64,000 nucleotides of DNA, from contig JAGRGH010000040.1 of assembly GCA_020445605.1 (NCBI GenBank), forward strand, positions 62,001 through 126,000. The letters are read 5' to 3'. The DNA comes from Chromatiales bacterium. Its GTDB lineage: Bacteria; Pseudomonadota; Gammaproteobacteria; JAGRGH01. Shown one piece after another: positions 56,511 through 64,000 of this stretch (positions are counted from its first letter, which is position 1; each line of letters starts with the position of its first letter). The position numbers were made by a program, and so were the translations under genes. The notes below the pieces were generated by a model. It worked only from the letters and a program-made list of their open reading frames with translations. It was not told where the DNA came from and ran no database searches.

Positions 56511-58349
56511 TCAGATGCGGTAGGCGCCGCCGTCGTACAGCGGCACGGTCATGGAGAAGTTCTCGCCGTAGGTGAGTTTCTGCTCTTCGAGAATGCCGAT
56601 GGCGATCTGCTCGCCCATGCGCAGCGACTCGATGTAGTCCGTGAAGTAATGCACGCCGGCCCAGTCGCGTCCGATGGCGATGTTCGAGGCCAGCTTGTTG
56701 AGCTCGCCCTCGACCGTCAGTCGCCCGTTGGTGACCGGCACGGTCACGAGCTTGCAGCCATCCTTGTCCGGCACGAAGGCCGTGGTGTCATTGCCGGCAA
56801 TCGTCAACGGATGTTTGTGATCGAAGAACGCCTTGAGGATCGTCACGCAGGCGCCGGCGACCGTCGCATGCCCGGCGCCATACGCCGGATGCATCGGCGA
56901 GCCCTCGCAGAACGCCATCGGCAGAAGATGGTTCTTGGCGCCGAGTTTCGGGTCGCTGCCGTTCTTCTTTGCGACGAGCTTCAGGATTTCCTTCATTCCG
57001 CTCGTCGTCGCCATCTGGTCGATGAGCGGTTCGTTCAGTTTCGAGCGGTTTGCAATGCGCGCCGCGAGCACTTCGGGACGCGCCCGTCGATGCACGTTGA
57101 ACTTTTGGTAGCGCACGGCCTTCAGTGCACGGGTCGCGACCTCGGTCACCAGCGACAGGATGTGCGGGCCGCCGAAGTGCGCGAAACCCTGCTGATGATC
57201 CGCGCAGTCCGGCCCCTGGAACGGGATGTCCGGATCGAACGGCGTCTTGTTTCCGAGCAGGATCAGGCAGGCGTTCAGATAGGCCTCGTAGAGCGCGTCG
57301 TAATGCACATAGGTCGCGAGATCACGCGGCGTGGTGATGAAGCGGCGCGTGACCGTGTCCTTGTCGCATTTCAGCGTGGCATAGGCCTCCATGCCGCGCA
57401 GATCAGCGCCGTTCTGCACGTCGAACCACTCGTCCCAGCGGGTCATGTGGTCGTCGCATGGGCGGGCGTAACGCACGCGCTGGTCGATGTTCGCGGCGCC
57501 ATAGGCGATCAGGCCGTCGGCGGCGGTCCGTTCCTTGTCAGCGCCGTTGAGTCCGGTGTTGCCGGCCAGCAGGAACTGCGAGATGTAGGGGCCGATCTCG
57601 TCGCCCGCGGTGATGCCGCGGAACGCATTCTGGCCGTTCAGCCCGAACGTGGAACCAACCTGTTTGCGCTTGCGGCTGACTTCTGCCGCGCTCAGGCCGC
57701 AGCATTGCGGATCCTTGAACCACTTGAGCTTGTTCAGAAGCTTGAGAACGTCTTCAACCGTGGTGTCCGGCGTGGGGTCTGTCTTGCAATTGAAAAAGAC
57801 CTTGCCCTTCTCGCTGACGATGTCGGCGAACGCCACGTCGCGCAGCAGGGCCTGCGCATAGACCTCGGCCATCTCGGCGGTCAGTTCGTCGCTGCCGATC
57901 GCCGGTGCCGGCGGCATGGTGACGGCCTGCGCGTCCGGCCCTTCCAGATCGAAGGTGCGTCCGGCGCTCTGGCTCTCCCAGGCGCGCACCGCGGCACCCT
58001 TCTTGTCGCCCGCGTTCTTGGCCTTCGCCGATTCCCAGGGGCCGTGACAACCCGGCGGGCCGGACACGCCTGCGTCGGGGCCGAGTGGGGTCTCGATGAA
58101 GTCGCGCGGATCGCCGCTGTCGATCGCCTTGACGAACTTCTGAAAGTCCGTTGGCGATTTCACCAGTCCGGTGTCGATGTCGTGCGGCATGCCCTTGGTG
58201 AAGCTGGCAAGGTAGCTGGGTTCCCCGCTTTCATGCCGGAATTTCTGTTCGTCGCCGTTGGCGATGTGCCGCGGGTGTGGTCGGCTTGCGGCCAGTTCGG
58301 CGGCCGCGATGCGAACCTTCAATGCGTCTTGTCTACGATCAGTGCTCAT
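56511..58349 (-). CDS. vanadium-dependent haloperoxidase-like protein (PAP2 fold)
   Basis: A 612-residue protein related to vanadium bromoperoxidases, which oxidise halides with hydrogen peroxide. Vanadate-site blocks are KFNVHRRARPE near residue 418, MHPAYGAGHATVAGA near 490 and AIGRDWAGVHYFTDY near 570; these hold the expected Lys, Arg, His, Arg and the vanadium-ligand His. No signal peptide is visible, which is unusual for the exported members. A KatG in the same window would compete for hydrogen peroxide. The start at 58349 is the first ATG (MSTDRRQDALKV). Confidence 0.85.
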   Translation of the reverse strand: MSTDRRQDALKVRIAAAELAASRPHPRHIANGDEQKFRHESGEPSYLASFTKGMPHDIDTGLVKSPTDFQKFVKAIDSGDPRDFIETPLGPDAGVSGPPGCHGPWESAKAKNAGDKKGAAVRAWESQSAGRTFDLEGPDAQAVTMPPAPAIGSDELTAEMAEVYAQALLRDVAFADIVSEKGKVFFNCKTDPTPDTTVEDVLKLLNKLKWFKDPQCCGLSAAEVSRKRKQVGSTFGLNGQNAFRGITAGDEIGPYISQFLLAGNTGLNGADKERTAADGLIAYGAANIDQRVRYARPCDDHMTRWDEWFDVQNGADLRGMEAYATLKCDKDTVTRRFITTPRDLATYVHYDALYEAYLNACLILLGNKTPFDPDIPFQGPDCADHQQGFAHFGGPHILSLVTEVATRALKAVRYQKFNVHRRARPEVLAARIANRSKLNEPLIDQMATTSGMKEILKLVAKKNGSDPKLGAKNHLLPMAFCEGSPMHPAYGAGHATVAGACVTILKAFFDHKHPLTIAGNDTTAFVPDKDGCKLVTVPVTNGRLTVEGELNKLASNIAIGRDWAGVHYFTDYIESLRMGEQIAIGILEEQKLTYGENFSMTVPLYDGGAYRI

Positions 58350-58839
58350 GGAGCGAAGCCTCCCTGTGGGGTTTCATGTCAGCAAGAATTGCCGCCGGAT
58401 CGGCGGCGTGTGAATCCGCGTGCAAGGCGCGGAAGTCCTGTCGGGAGACTCGAGCGGTCGTGCAGAACGATCCGTGAACCGGGGCGGTCGACAGATCAAA
58501 AAGACGGAAACTTCGGGCAGAGTCCGGCTCGACGCCGATCGGCGTGGCCATTGCCCGGGCGGCTCGTCCTGGCACCATGTGTTCCGGTGGCTCCCTGATA
58601 CCCTTGCCCCGCATCTCAAGCGGGGCGTAAGCCTGCTTTCGATCCAATCATTGGCCGGGGCCGATCGCAGGCAGCCCTACTATAGCGATCCGGTGCGACA
58701 ATACAAACCGCCGGTTTCACGGTCCCGGGAAAATGTCACGCTGGCGGCCGCCCGACTTGCCCTACCTGATCTGCCCGGGTAGCCTTTCGGGCATCGCGGG
58801 GTGCGCAAGGTGGTTGTTACCGCAAGACGAAGGGTGCAA
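58350..58839. other. divergent intergenic region before the lectin-like gene
   Basis: About 490 bases between the haloperoxidase start and the element fragment. It should carry promoters for both directions. CCCCGCATCTCAAGCGGGGCG near 58607 forms a GC hairpin, and AAACCGCCGGTTT near 58705 is a small palindrome. No gene is seen. Confidence 0.4.
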
Positions 58840-58873
58840 CGCAGAAACGATAGATAATTGTGGGACAGGACAC
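58840..58873. mobile_element. fragment of the 262-bp element (left end, inverted)
   Basis: 34 bases, ending GGGACAGGACAC, are the reverse complement of the left end of the element at 12271 and 29184, including the ATCTATCG and TTTCTGCG bases inside the terminal repeat. The other 228 bases are missing. The fragment stops 16 bases before the start codon at 58890, so it lies in the leader of that gene. Confidence 0.7.
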
Positions 58874-58889
58874 TAAGGGTAGAGCAATC

Positions 58890-59453
58890 ATGAATGGCAA
58901 ACTCATTTCGGGCGTCGGCGTCACCATGACTGTTGGCATGGGCACGGCCATCGCCGGACCGAGCGTGACCGGTCCAAACGGCCACGTCTATGAATACGTT
59001 GACGCCAACGAGACCTGCTGGACCGGCGCCCAGGCCGGGGCGCTGGCGCGCGGCGGGTATCTGGTCACGATCACCAGTGCCCAGGAACAGGCCACCGTCC
59101 AGAGCCTGATTCAGCTGCACGGCGGAAGTTTTAACGCGTGGATCGGCGGGCGCAATGATCTCGGCGGCGGCTGGCAATGGGTCAGCGGCGAACCCTACGG
59201 CGCCTACACTAACTGGCCGATCGCCGAAGAAACTCTGGATTTCATGGTGATCAACTCCGACACCGGCGACGCTAATTTCGGAAAGTGGATGGCCGTCGAC
59301 TGCCCGTTCATCACCACGGACATCGGCGAGGACTATATCGTCGAATACGATTCAGCGCGGTCGGTCCCAGCCATCGGCCCTTGGCTGCTCGGCCTGCTCT
59401 CGAGCCTGCTCGGGGGCCTTGGTGTCTGGCGCACGCGCCGCGCGAACGCCTGA
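58890..59453 (+). CDS. exported C-type-lectin-like protein with VPAI-type sorting tail
   Basis: A 187-residue protein with a signal peptide (MNGKLISGVGVTMTVGMGTA) and a C-type lectin-like domain: GHVYEYVDANETCWTGAQAG at the start, GGYLVTITSAQEQATVQSLI, WIGGRNDLGGGWQWVSGEPY and CPFITTDIGEDYIVEYD. The end is VPAIGPWLLGLLSSLLGGLG plus VWRTRRANA, a CTERM-like sorting tail. Probably surface-exposed and glycan-binding. GGGTAGAG may be the ribosome site. A perfect terminator follows. Confidence 0.82.
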   Translation: MNGKLISGVGVTMTVGMGTAIAGPSVTGPNGHVYEYVDANETCWTGAQAGALARGGYLVTITSAQEQATVQSLIQLHGGSFNAWIGGRNDLGGGWQWVSGEPYGAYTNWPIAEETLDFMVINSDTGDANFGKWMAVDCPFITTDIGEDYIVEYDSARSVPAIGPWLLGLLSSLLGGLGVWRTRRANA

Positions 59454-59477
59454 GCGGACGCGCCGGGCCGTTTCCGA

Positions 59478-59501
59478 CGGGGCTCGTGCGAGCCCCGTTT
59501 T
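59478..59501 (+). terminator. intrinsic terminator after the lectin-like gene
   Basis: Perfect 9-bp stem CGGGGCTCG / CGAGCCCCG with a 2-base loop (or a slightly shorter stem and 4-6-base loop), followed by TTTTCGTTT. It is 24 bases after the stop. Confidence 0.85.
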
Positions 59502-59573
59502 CGTTTGCGACTCCGGCAAGTCCGCCGCGGTTGCCCCTCGGCCCCGCCACGCGGTTCACCCTGCATTTCCCGC

Positions 59574-60398
59574 ATGAGTTCGACACCGGACGTCTGGCAA
59601 CGCCATTCCAGTCAGTGGCAGCAGATCGGCCCGCCCCTGCGGCCCGGACCGGAAGACGCCCGGATCATGATGGAGGCCCTGGCTCCGGCACTCGCAGGCG
59701 CAAACTCCCGCCCAGTGATCGGCGTGCTTGGCGTTACACCGGAGCTTGTCCAGTTGCCATGGCAGGGCACCGTTGATCTGCGTGCGTTCGACCAGAGCGC
59801 GGAAATGATCGCGCGGGTGTGGACGCCCAACCCGAACATCGCCAGCGAGGTTCAAGTCGCGCGCTGGCAGGAACTTCCCGCCGCCGACCAAAGTCTGGAC
59901 GCCGTCATCGGCGACGGATCGCTGTACGTGCTGGAGTCGCTGGACGAATACGTCAGCGTACTGACCCAGGTGCACCGCGTCCTGCGGCCCGGCGGCCTCC
60001 TGGCATTGCGCTGCTTCGTGCGGCCCGATCGCGTGGAGACACCACAGGAAATCAAGCGCGCCGTCCATGCAGGCGAGATCGGCAGTTTCCATGCGCTGAA
60101 ACTGCGACTGTCCATGTCGCTTGCCGGGCCACCGGATTACGGCATCGCGGTGGCCGATGTGCATGCGCTGTTCGAACAGGTGTTTGACGATCGCAACGCG
60201 CTTGCCGCACGCACGGGCTGGACGCGCGATACGATCGACACAATCGATGCCTATTCGAACAGTGCGACGCGCTACACTTGCCCGACGTTTCCCGTTCTGC
60301 TCGATCTTCTCGCACCCTGCTTTACGGATGTCGTCCGTCGTCACGGACACTATGAGCTGGCTGGGCGTTGCCCCACGGTCGCAACGCGGGCGAAGTGA
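59574..60398 (+). CDS. class I SAM-dependent methyltransferase
   Basis: A 274-residue Rossmann-fold methyltransferase. The SAM site is somewhat divergent: PVIGVLGVTPELVQLPWQG replaces a GxGxG loop and is followed by DLRAFDQSAEMIARVW (acidic loop). Motif DAVIGDGSLYVLESLDEYVS and HRVLRPGGLLALRCFV are conserved. Small-molecule or amino-acid methyl transfer is likely; the gene lies 4 bases before the ATP-grasp gene, so both probably act on one product. ATG at 59574. Confidence 0.8.
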   Translation: MSSTPDVWQRHSSQWQQIGPPLRPGPEDARIMMEALAPALAGANSRPVIGVLGVTPELVQLPWQGTVDLRAFDQSAEMIARVWTPNPNIASEVQVARWQELPAADQSLDAVIGDGSLYVLESLDEYVSVLTQVHRVLRPGGLLALRCFVRPDRVETPQEIKRAVHAGEIGSFHALKLRLSMSLAGPPDYGIAVADVHALFEQVFDDRNALAARTGWTRDTIDTIDAYSNSATRYTCPTFPVLLDLLAPCFTDVVRRHGHYELAGRCPTVATRAK

Positions 60399-60402
60399 AG
60401 TC

Positions 60403-62391
60403 ATGATCTTTCGCCGCGCCAAAGCATCGAAAAAGTCGCCAACTCCGTTCCTTGCGCGCAAACCCAGGCAGACTCGCGGCTACCTGCATGGGCTGCGTCA
60501 GCCCTGCGTGCTTGCTCGTGTTGAACTGCCGGCGGCCGTTCCGGCGAATATTGCGCAGCGGTTCGACGAACGCGTCATGCAATTCCTGCAGGCCGCGGGA
60601 TTGCGTGTTGAACCCTTACCGCTGGATCACCGCGAGGACCACCGAGATGCTGTGCACGAGTCGCTGCTGCACTGGCTGTTTGAGATGCAACGGACAACCG
60701 GCGTGTCCATCCTCGAACGGGGACGCATTGTCGGGCAGCATGCGGGCGACGCCGCTCGAAGCCTGGCAATCCCCGCCCCACGGGACTCGCTCGCCGCCAC
60801 GAACGATGCGTTGCGCTGGCTGCTGCAACAACTCGCGGCCCTGATTGAGGATGGTGACGACAGGCGAACGGACTCGATCCCTGCGCACGTGCTGGAATCG
60901 TTGCGTGGAGCTGCGTCCAGAACACACAACGTCGTACCCATGATGCAGGCGGCGCACAAGCTCGGCATTCCCCACGAGACACTGCCTGGTGGCGTGGTCC
61001 AGTACGGATACGGCGCAAAGGCCCGCTGGCTCGACAGCACGTTCACCGACGCAACCGGCCATCTCGCGGCCCGCTATGTACAGAACAAGCTGCTGGCCGT
61101 CGAAATGTTGCGTCAGGCCGGAATCCCCGTGCCGCCGAATCTCCCTGTAAACGATGTAAACGAGGCGCTGACGGCCGCGGACCGGTTGGGGTACCCGGTT
61201 GTGGTCAAGCCCCTGAATCGCGATGGCGGGATCGGCGTGGCGGCAGACCTGCGCGATCCGCACGCAGTGAAAACCGCTTTTGCCGAGGCGGTCCGACACT
61301 CACGGCCCGTGCTGGTGGAAAGACACATTCAGGGCCGGGATTACCGGCTGACTGTTTTTGGCAGCGAACTGATTGCCGCCACCGAGCGCGTTCCCGGCGG
61401 CGTCACCGGCGACGGCAAGCACAGTGTGCGCGAGCTGATTGAACTGACCAACGCCCGGCCATGGCGCAGCGATGGCCGGCCCGGACAACTGAAGCCAATC
61501 GAACTCGATGCCGAAGCGCGCTCCATGCTCGCGCAGGCCGATCTTACGCCCGATGCCATTCCGGCCACGAACCGGTTCGTGCGCCTGCGCCGCACGGCCA
61601 ACATCTCCCGCGGCGGCGAACCGGTGAACGTGTTCGGCAAGGTCCATGCGGATAACCGGCAACTGGCGGTGCGCGCAGCCAATGCGCTGCGGCTCGATCT
61701 CGCCGGGGTTGATCTCATCATCCCGGATATCGAACGTTCCTGGCTTGAAACGGGCGCTGCAATCTGCGAGGTGAACGCCCGCCCGCATATTGGCGTGCTT
61801 ACCAACTCGCATGTGTATCCCGCGATTCTGCGAAGACTTGTGCCTGGCAACGGACGCATCCCGATCGCAATCATCCTCGGCGCCGGCCCGGATCCGAAAC
61901 TTGTCACGGCGATCGCCGACGCGAGTGCATGCGCCGGCATCACCGTTGGCATTGCGAACACGAGTGGTGCCGGGATCGGTGCGCGCCAGATCGCTGTTGG
62001 CCCGCTGGACGCCTACAGAGGCGGGCGGGTGCTGCTGCGCGAGCAGAGCGTCGACAGTATCGTGATTTTTGTGAATGACGTGGGCGTTCTGGAAACGGGC
62101 CTGCCCTTCGACCGGTTTGACCTGTTGGTGCTGGCCGGGGCTTTTGTTGCAGACCAGACCAGTGCAAAAGGCCTTGCCACTGCATCAACAATCGAGCAGC
62201 TGCTGGCCGCAATGTTGCCGGGCTGTACTGGTGAAGTGCTGACCGTCGCCGGATGTGCTGCCGCATCCAACGAACTGCGCAAGCTGACCACGGCTGTGTG
62301 GCTGGATGAACGCGTAGCCCCGGCCTGCGTGCCGGATCGGGTGGTCAGTGCAATCGCCGCAGGCGCGAAGCGGTCATCCATGGGCCTCTGA
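60403..62391 (+). CDS. ATP-grasp ligase related to cyanophycin synthetase, with degenerate Mur-ligase-like tail
   Basis: A 662-residue protein similar to CphA. Residues about 195-460 form the ATP-grasp domain: LGYPVVVKPLNRDGGIGV near 264, GRDYRLTVFGSELIAATERV, GVTGDGKHSVRELIELTNA and ICEVNARPHIGVLTNSH. The tail (about 475-650) aligns with the CphA Mur-ligase domain by order of blocks, but the P-loop GTNGKTT is replaced by ILGAGPDPKL and the ETARGG block is absent, so that half has no visible ATPase site. Genuine CphA is about 870-900 residues. This is probably a ligase for an amino-acid or peptide product other than cyanophycin. Partner: the methyltransferase 4 bases upstream. Confidence 0.72.
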   Translation: MIFRRAKASKKSPTPFLARKPRQTRGYLHGLRQPCVLARVELPAAVPANIAQRFDERVMQFLQAAGLRVEPLPLDHREDHRDAVHESLLHWLFEMQRTTGVSILERGRIVGQHAGDAARSLAIPAPRDSLAATNDALRWLLQQLAALIEDGDDRRTDSIPAHVLESLRGAASRTHNVVPMMQAAHKLGIPHETLPGGVVQYGYGAKARWLDSTFTDATGHLAARYVQNKLLAVEMLRQAGIPVPPNLPVNDVNEALTAADRLGYPVVVKPLNRDGGIGVAADLRDPHAVKTAFAEAVRHSRPVLVERHIQGRDYRLTVFGSELIAATERVPGGVTGDGKHSVRELIELTNARPWRSDGRPGQLKPIELDAEARSMLAQADLTPDAIPATNRFVRLRRTANISRGGEPVNVFGKVHADNRQLAVRAANALRLDLAGVDLIIPDIERSWLETGAAICEVNARPHIGVLTNSHVYPAILRRLVPGNGRIPIAIILGAGPDPKLVTAIADASACAGITVGIANTSGAGIGARQIAVGPLDAYRGGRVLLREQSVDSIVIFVNDVGVLETGLPFDRFDLLVLAGAFVADQTSAKGLATASTIEQLLAAMLPGCTGEVLTVAGCAAASNELRKLTTAVWLDERVAPACVPDRVVSAIAAGAKRSSMGL

Positions 62392-62847
62392 ATCCGCCGG
62401 TCTGGAAGTTTCAAAACCCGCGCGCAGCCCCGGTGATGTCGTCAGTACGCGAGGCTGCGATCAGTGTCGTGGATCGCTATTGTGGTGCCATGTCGCGCGG
62501 CGCTGTACGCCTGTCGTCGAGTGCGCCTGGCTTGGACAGTCTGCGCCCATCTCGCAAAGTTCACGCTGAAAGTATCCAGGGTTTCAGGCGTGTCGCTTCC
62601 TTGGAAAGACCATCGTCGGCGGATTCTGTTACATCAGCCCAAGCCTGCAGGCCCTGATCATGTCGAGCCACAGTATCCTTCGTTCAGGTTCCGTCATCGC
62701 ACCGCCCGGTTGCTACTCGCGCTGCGCCGGCCACTCCGCCCACCGAGGGAGGCGATGATCCACGCAGTGCGCTCCGGATTCGACTTCGGGCATCAGAGCA
62801 TTGACCACGGCAGACCACTTCGCGAGAAGGATCAACGTGAGCGCAGC
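62392..62847. other. gap between the ATP-grasp gene and the M28 peptidase gene
   Basis: 456 bases between convergent genes with no gene I can support. Small frames run through it but none has a ribosome site plus a coding look. No intrinsic terminator is obvious on either side. Confidence 0.4.
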
Positions 62848-64000
62848 TCAATGCTTCTGCGGAACAACCCGCCTGTGGGCGGCGAAGCCACCGGCCAGGA
62901 CAAGCAGCGACGCCAGCAATGCCAGACCCGCGATTGGAAGGGCGGTTACGGTTGGCACCTCACGAATGACCTCCGCAAGTTTGTAGATCGCATACGCGGC
63001 GGCGTCGGAATTGGTGTCGAGCGCGACCATGCTATGGTTTGCCAACGTGTCACAGGCGAGATGAAAACACGGATCGTACTGCTCGCCGGCGACGCCACCC
63101 CAAAGCGCCGCTTCCGGCGCTGACTTCACGACCTCCGCACCCGCGAAAATTCCACCGATCGGAATGCCTGCCGACCCGAAAAAGAAGTAGTCGGACCTTG
63201 CCGTCAGGTCTTCGCCAGTGAACGGAAGGCCACGCCCCGTGTAGAACGATTCGAACAGCGCCTCGATTGCCGCGGAGCCCGGCGGGCCGGCGGGGAAGCC
63301 CACGCCATCCGAATCGTCGCCGTCCAGAATGAAAAATACGTAGTTCGGCGAGGCGATCATGTGAAAATCGAGATACAGCGCAATCTTCGAAAGCGCTTCC
63401 GGACTCAGGTTGTCGAGGTAGTACTTCGATCCCTGTAGGCCCACTTCCTCAGCACCCCACCAGGCGAAGCGCACCTTGTTGGTGACCTGCACCTTGGCAA
63501 GTTGCAGCGCGACCTCCAGAATCGCCGCGCTGCCTGAGCCATTGTCCTGAATGCCCGGACTCCCTCTGACCGAGTCGAGGTGCGCGCCCACCATGATGAC
63601 CTTCTCGGGGTCGCCTCCCGGGGTTTCGGCCAAAACGTTGGCAGTCGTGAAGGGGCCACGATCGGTCTCGGTCTTCAGCCGCATGATCAGCCCGACCTCC
63701 GCGGCCAGCTGCTGACCGATCGACTGCGTCACACCGGTCACCGGGAGGTCAGGTGTGAAATCGGCGCCAAGCGTTGCATTGATGTCGCCGGCCTCGTCGT
63801 TATAGAAAATCACCCCCGTTGCCCCGGCCGCGCTGGCATTCACTGCTTTTACGGCGAAGGTGCAGCCTCCGCGTTCGATCAGCGCGATATGTCCCGGCGT
63901 GAATCCCGCGAAGTCCGCCGCGTCACATCCGGGTGACGGATCCGCGGGTGCGGCCGGCAGATGGGTGACCGCAGCCGTCACGTCGCCACTGCCGGAAAAA
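62848..64000 (-). CDS. M28-family exported aminopeptidase with PA domain and sorting tail (5' end outside window)
   Basis: The frame is open to the right window edge, so the beginning is missing; a GTG at 63981 is internal. What is seen: a PA domain (FTPGHIALIERGGCTFAVKA, AAGATGVIFYNDEA), then a zinc peptidase with VGAHLDSVRGSPGIQDNGSG and WGAEEVGLQGSKYYL. These hold the metal ligands His, Asp, Glu and the catalytic Glu of aminopeptidase Y/S-like M28 enzymes; YLDFHMIASPNY follows. The end is VPTVTALPIAGLALLASLLV, then LAGGFAAHRRVVPQKH, a CTERM-like sorting tail. A secreted or surface-held exopeptidase. Confidence 0.85.
   Translation of the reverse strand, partial: FSGSGDVTAAVTHLPAAPADPSPGCDAADFAGFTPGHIALIERGGCTFAVKAVNASAAGATGVIFYNDEAGDINATLGADFTPDLPVTGVTQSIGQQLAAEVGLIMRLKTETDRGPFTTANVLAETPGGDPEKVIMVGAHLDSVRGSPGIQDNGSGSAAILEVALQLAKVQVTNKVRFAWWGAEEVGLQGSKYYLDNLSPEALSKIALYLDFHMIASPNYVFFILDGDDSDGVGFPAGPPGSAAIEALFESFYTGRGLPFTGEDLTARSDYFFFGSAGIPIGGIFAGAEVVKSAPEAALWGGVAGEQYDPCFHLACDTLANHSMVALDTNSDAAAYAIYKLAEVIREVPTVTALPIAGLALLASLLVLAGGFAAHRRVVPQKH

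Noticed and set aside
62464-63123. 219-residue plus-strand frame after the ATP-grasp gene
   Set aside because: It begins in non-coding sequence and continues antisense to the M28 peptidase gene; no domain or ribosome site.

Overview
The window is a 64 kb stretch of a high-GC (mostly mid-60s percent by eye) Gram-negative chromosome. Three things point to a free-living gammaproteobacterium. There are lipopolysaccharide-core genes at the left edge. A YnbA/YnbB-like phospholipid gene pair is present. The RNA candidate at 3042-3147 has a Gac/Rsm-type layout, and that circuit belongs to Gammaproteobacteria. A four-gene sucrose synthesis and breakdown operon suggests a halotolerant or desiccation-tolerant lifestyle with sucrose as compatible solute. 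I cannot name the genus.

Layout. 1-2936: heptosyltransferase I and a carbamoyltransferase (LPS/glycan). 2963-3147: a candidate Rsm/Csr small RNA with its own activator site and terminator. 10926 down to 3134 (minus): a compact run of seven genes holding two sulfotransferase-type proteins, a surface protein with a VPLP-type C-terminal sorting tail, an aspartyl/asparaginyl hydroxylase, a YdcF-like protein and an alpha/beta-hydrolase-thioredoxin fusion. 11036-13618: cytochrome P450, a 262-bp structured inverted-repeat element and a secreted depolymerase-like esterase. 14064-16262: a large beta-propeller surface protein. 22585 down to 16308 (minus): sps-spp-fructokinase-sus. 22853-25055: CDP-alcohol phosphatidyltransferase, acyltransferase and cytidylyltransferase, then a K+ channel. 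26087-28510: a P-loop protein and a Fic protein behind an AT-rich operator. 28657-33824: a sorted surface protein, a second copy of the 262-bp element and five glycosyltransferases. 33949-36806: small secreted proteins, including a cytochrome c'-like protein. 37232-42971: a radical SAM/B12 protein, a polytopic membrane protein and katG. 43565-45576: a low-GC DUF2075 gene broken by one frameshift. 45684-50180: two unknown genes and modABC. 50190-58349: a TolB-like propeller protein, small proteins, a cation P-type ATPase and a vanadium haloperoxidase. 58890-64000: a lectin-like surface protein, a methyltransferase paired with a cyanophycin-synthetase-like ATP-grasp protein, and the 3' part of an M28 peptidase.

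A recurring theme is envelope decoration. Six predicted exported proteins end in a VPxx motif, a hydrophobic helix and an Arg-rich tail (the PEP-CTERM/IPTL-CTERM design), and they sit among sulfotransferases and glycosyltransferases. No exosortase is in the window. Mobile-element traffic is limited to non-coding structured repeats and a few AT-richer islands (Fic, DUF2075). No rRNA, tRNA, CRISPR array, prophage or transposase gene was found.
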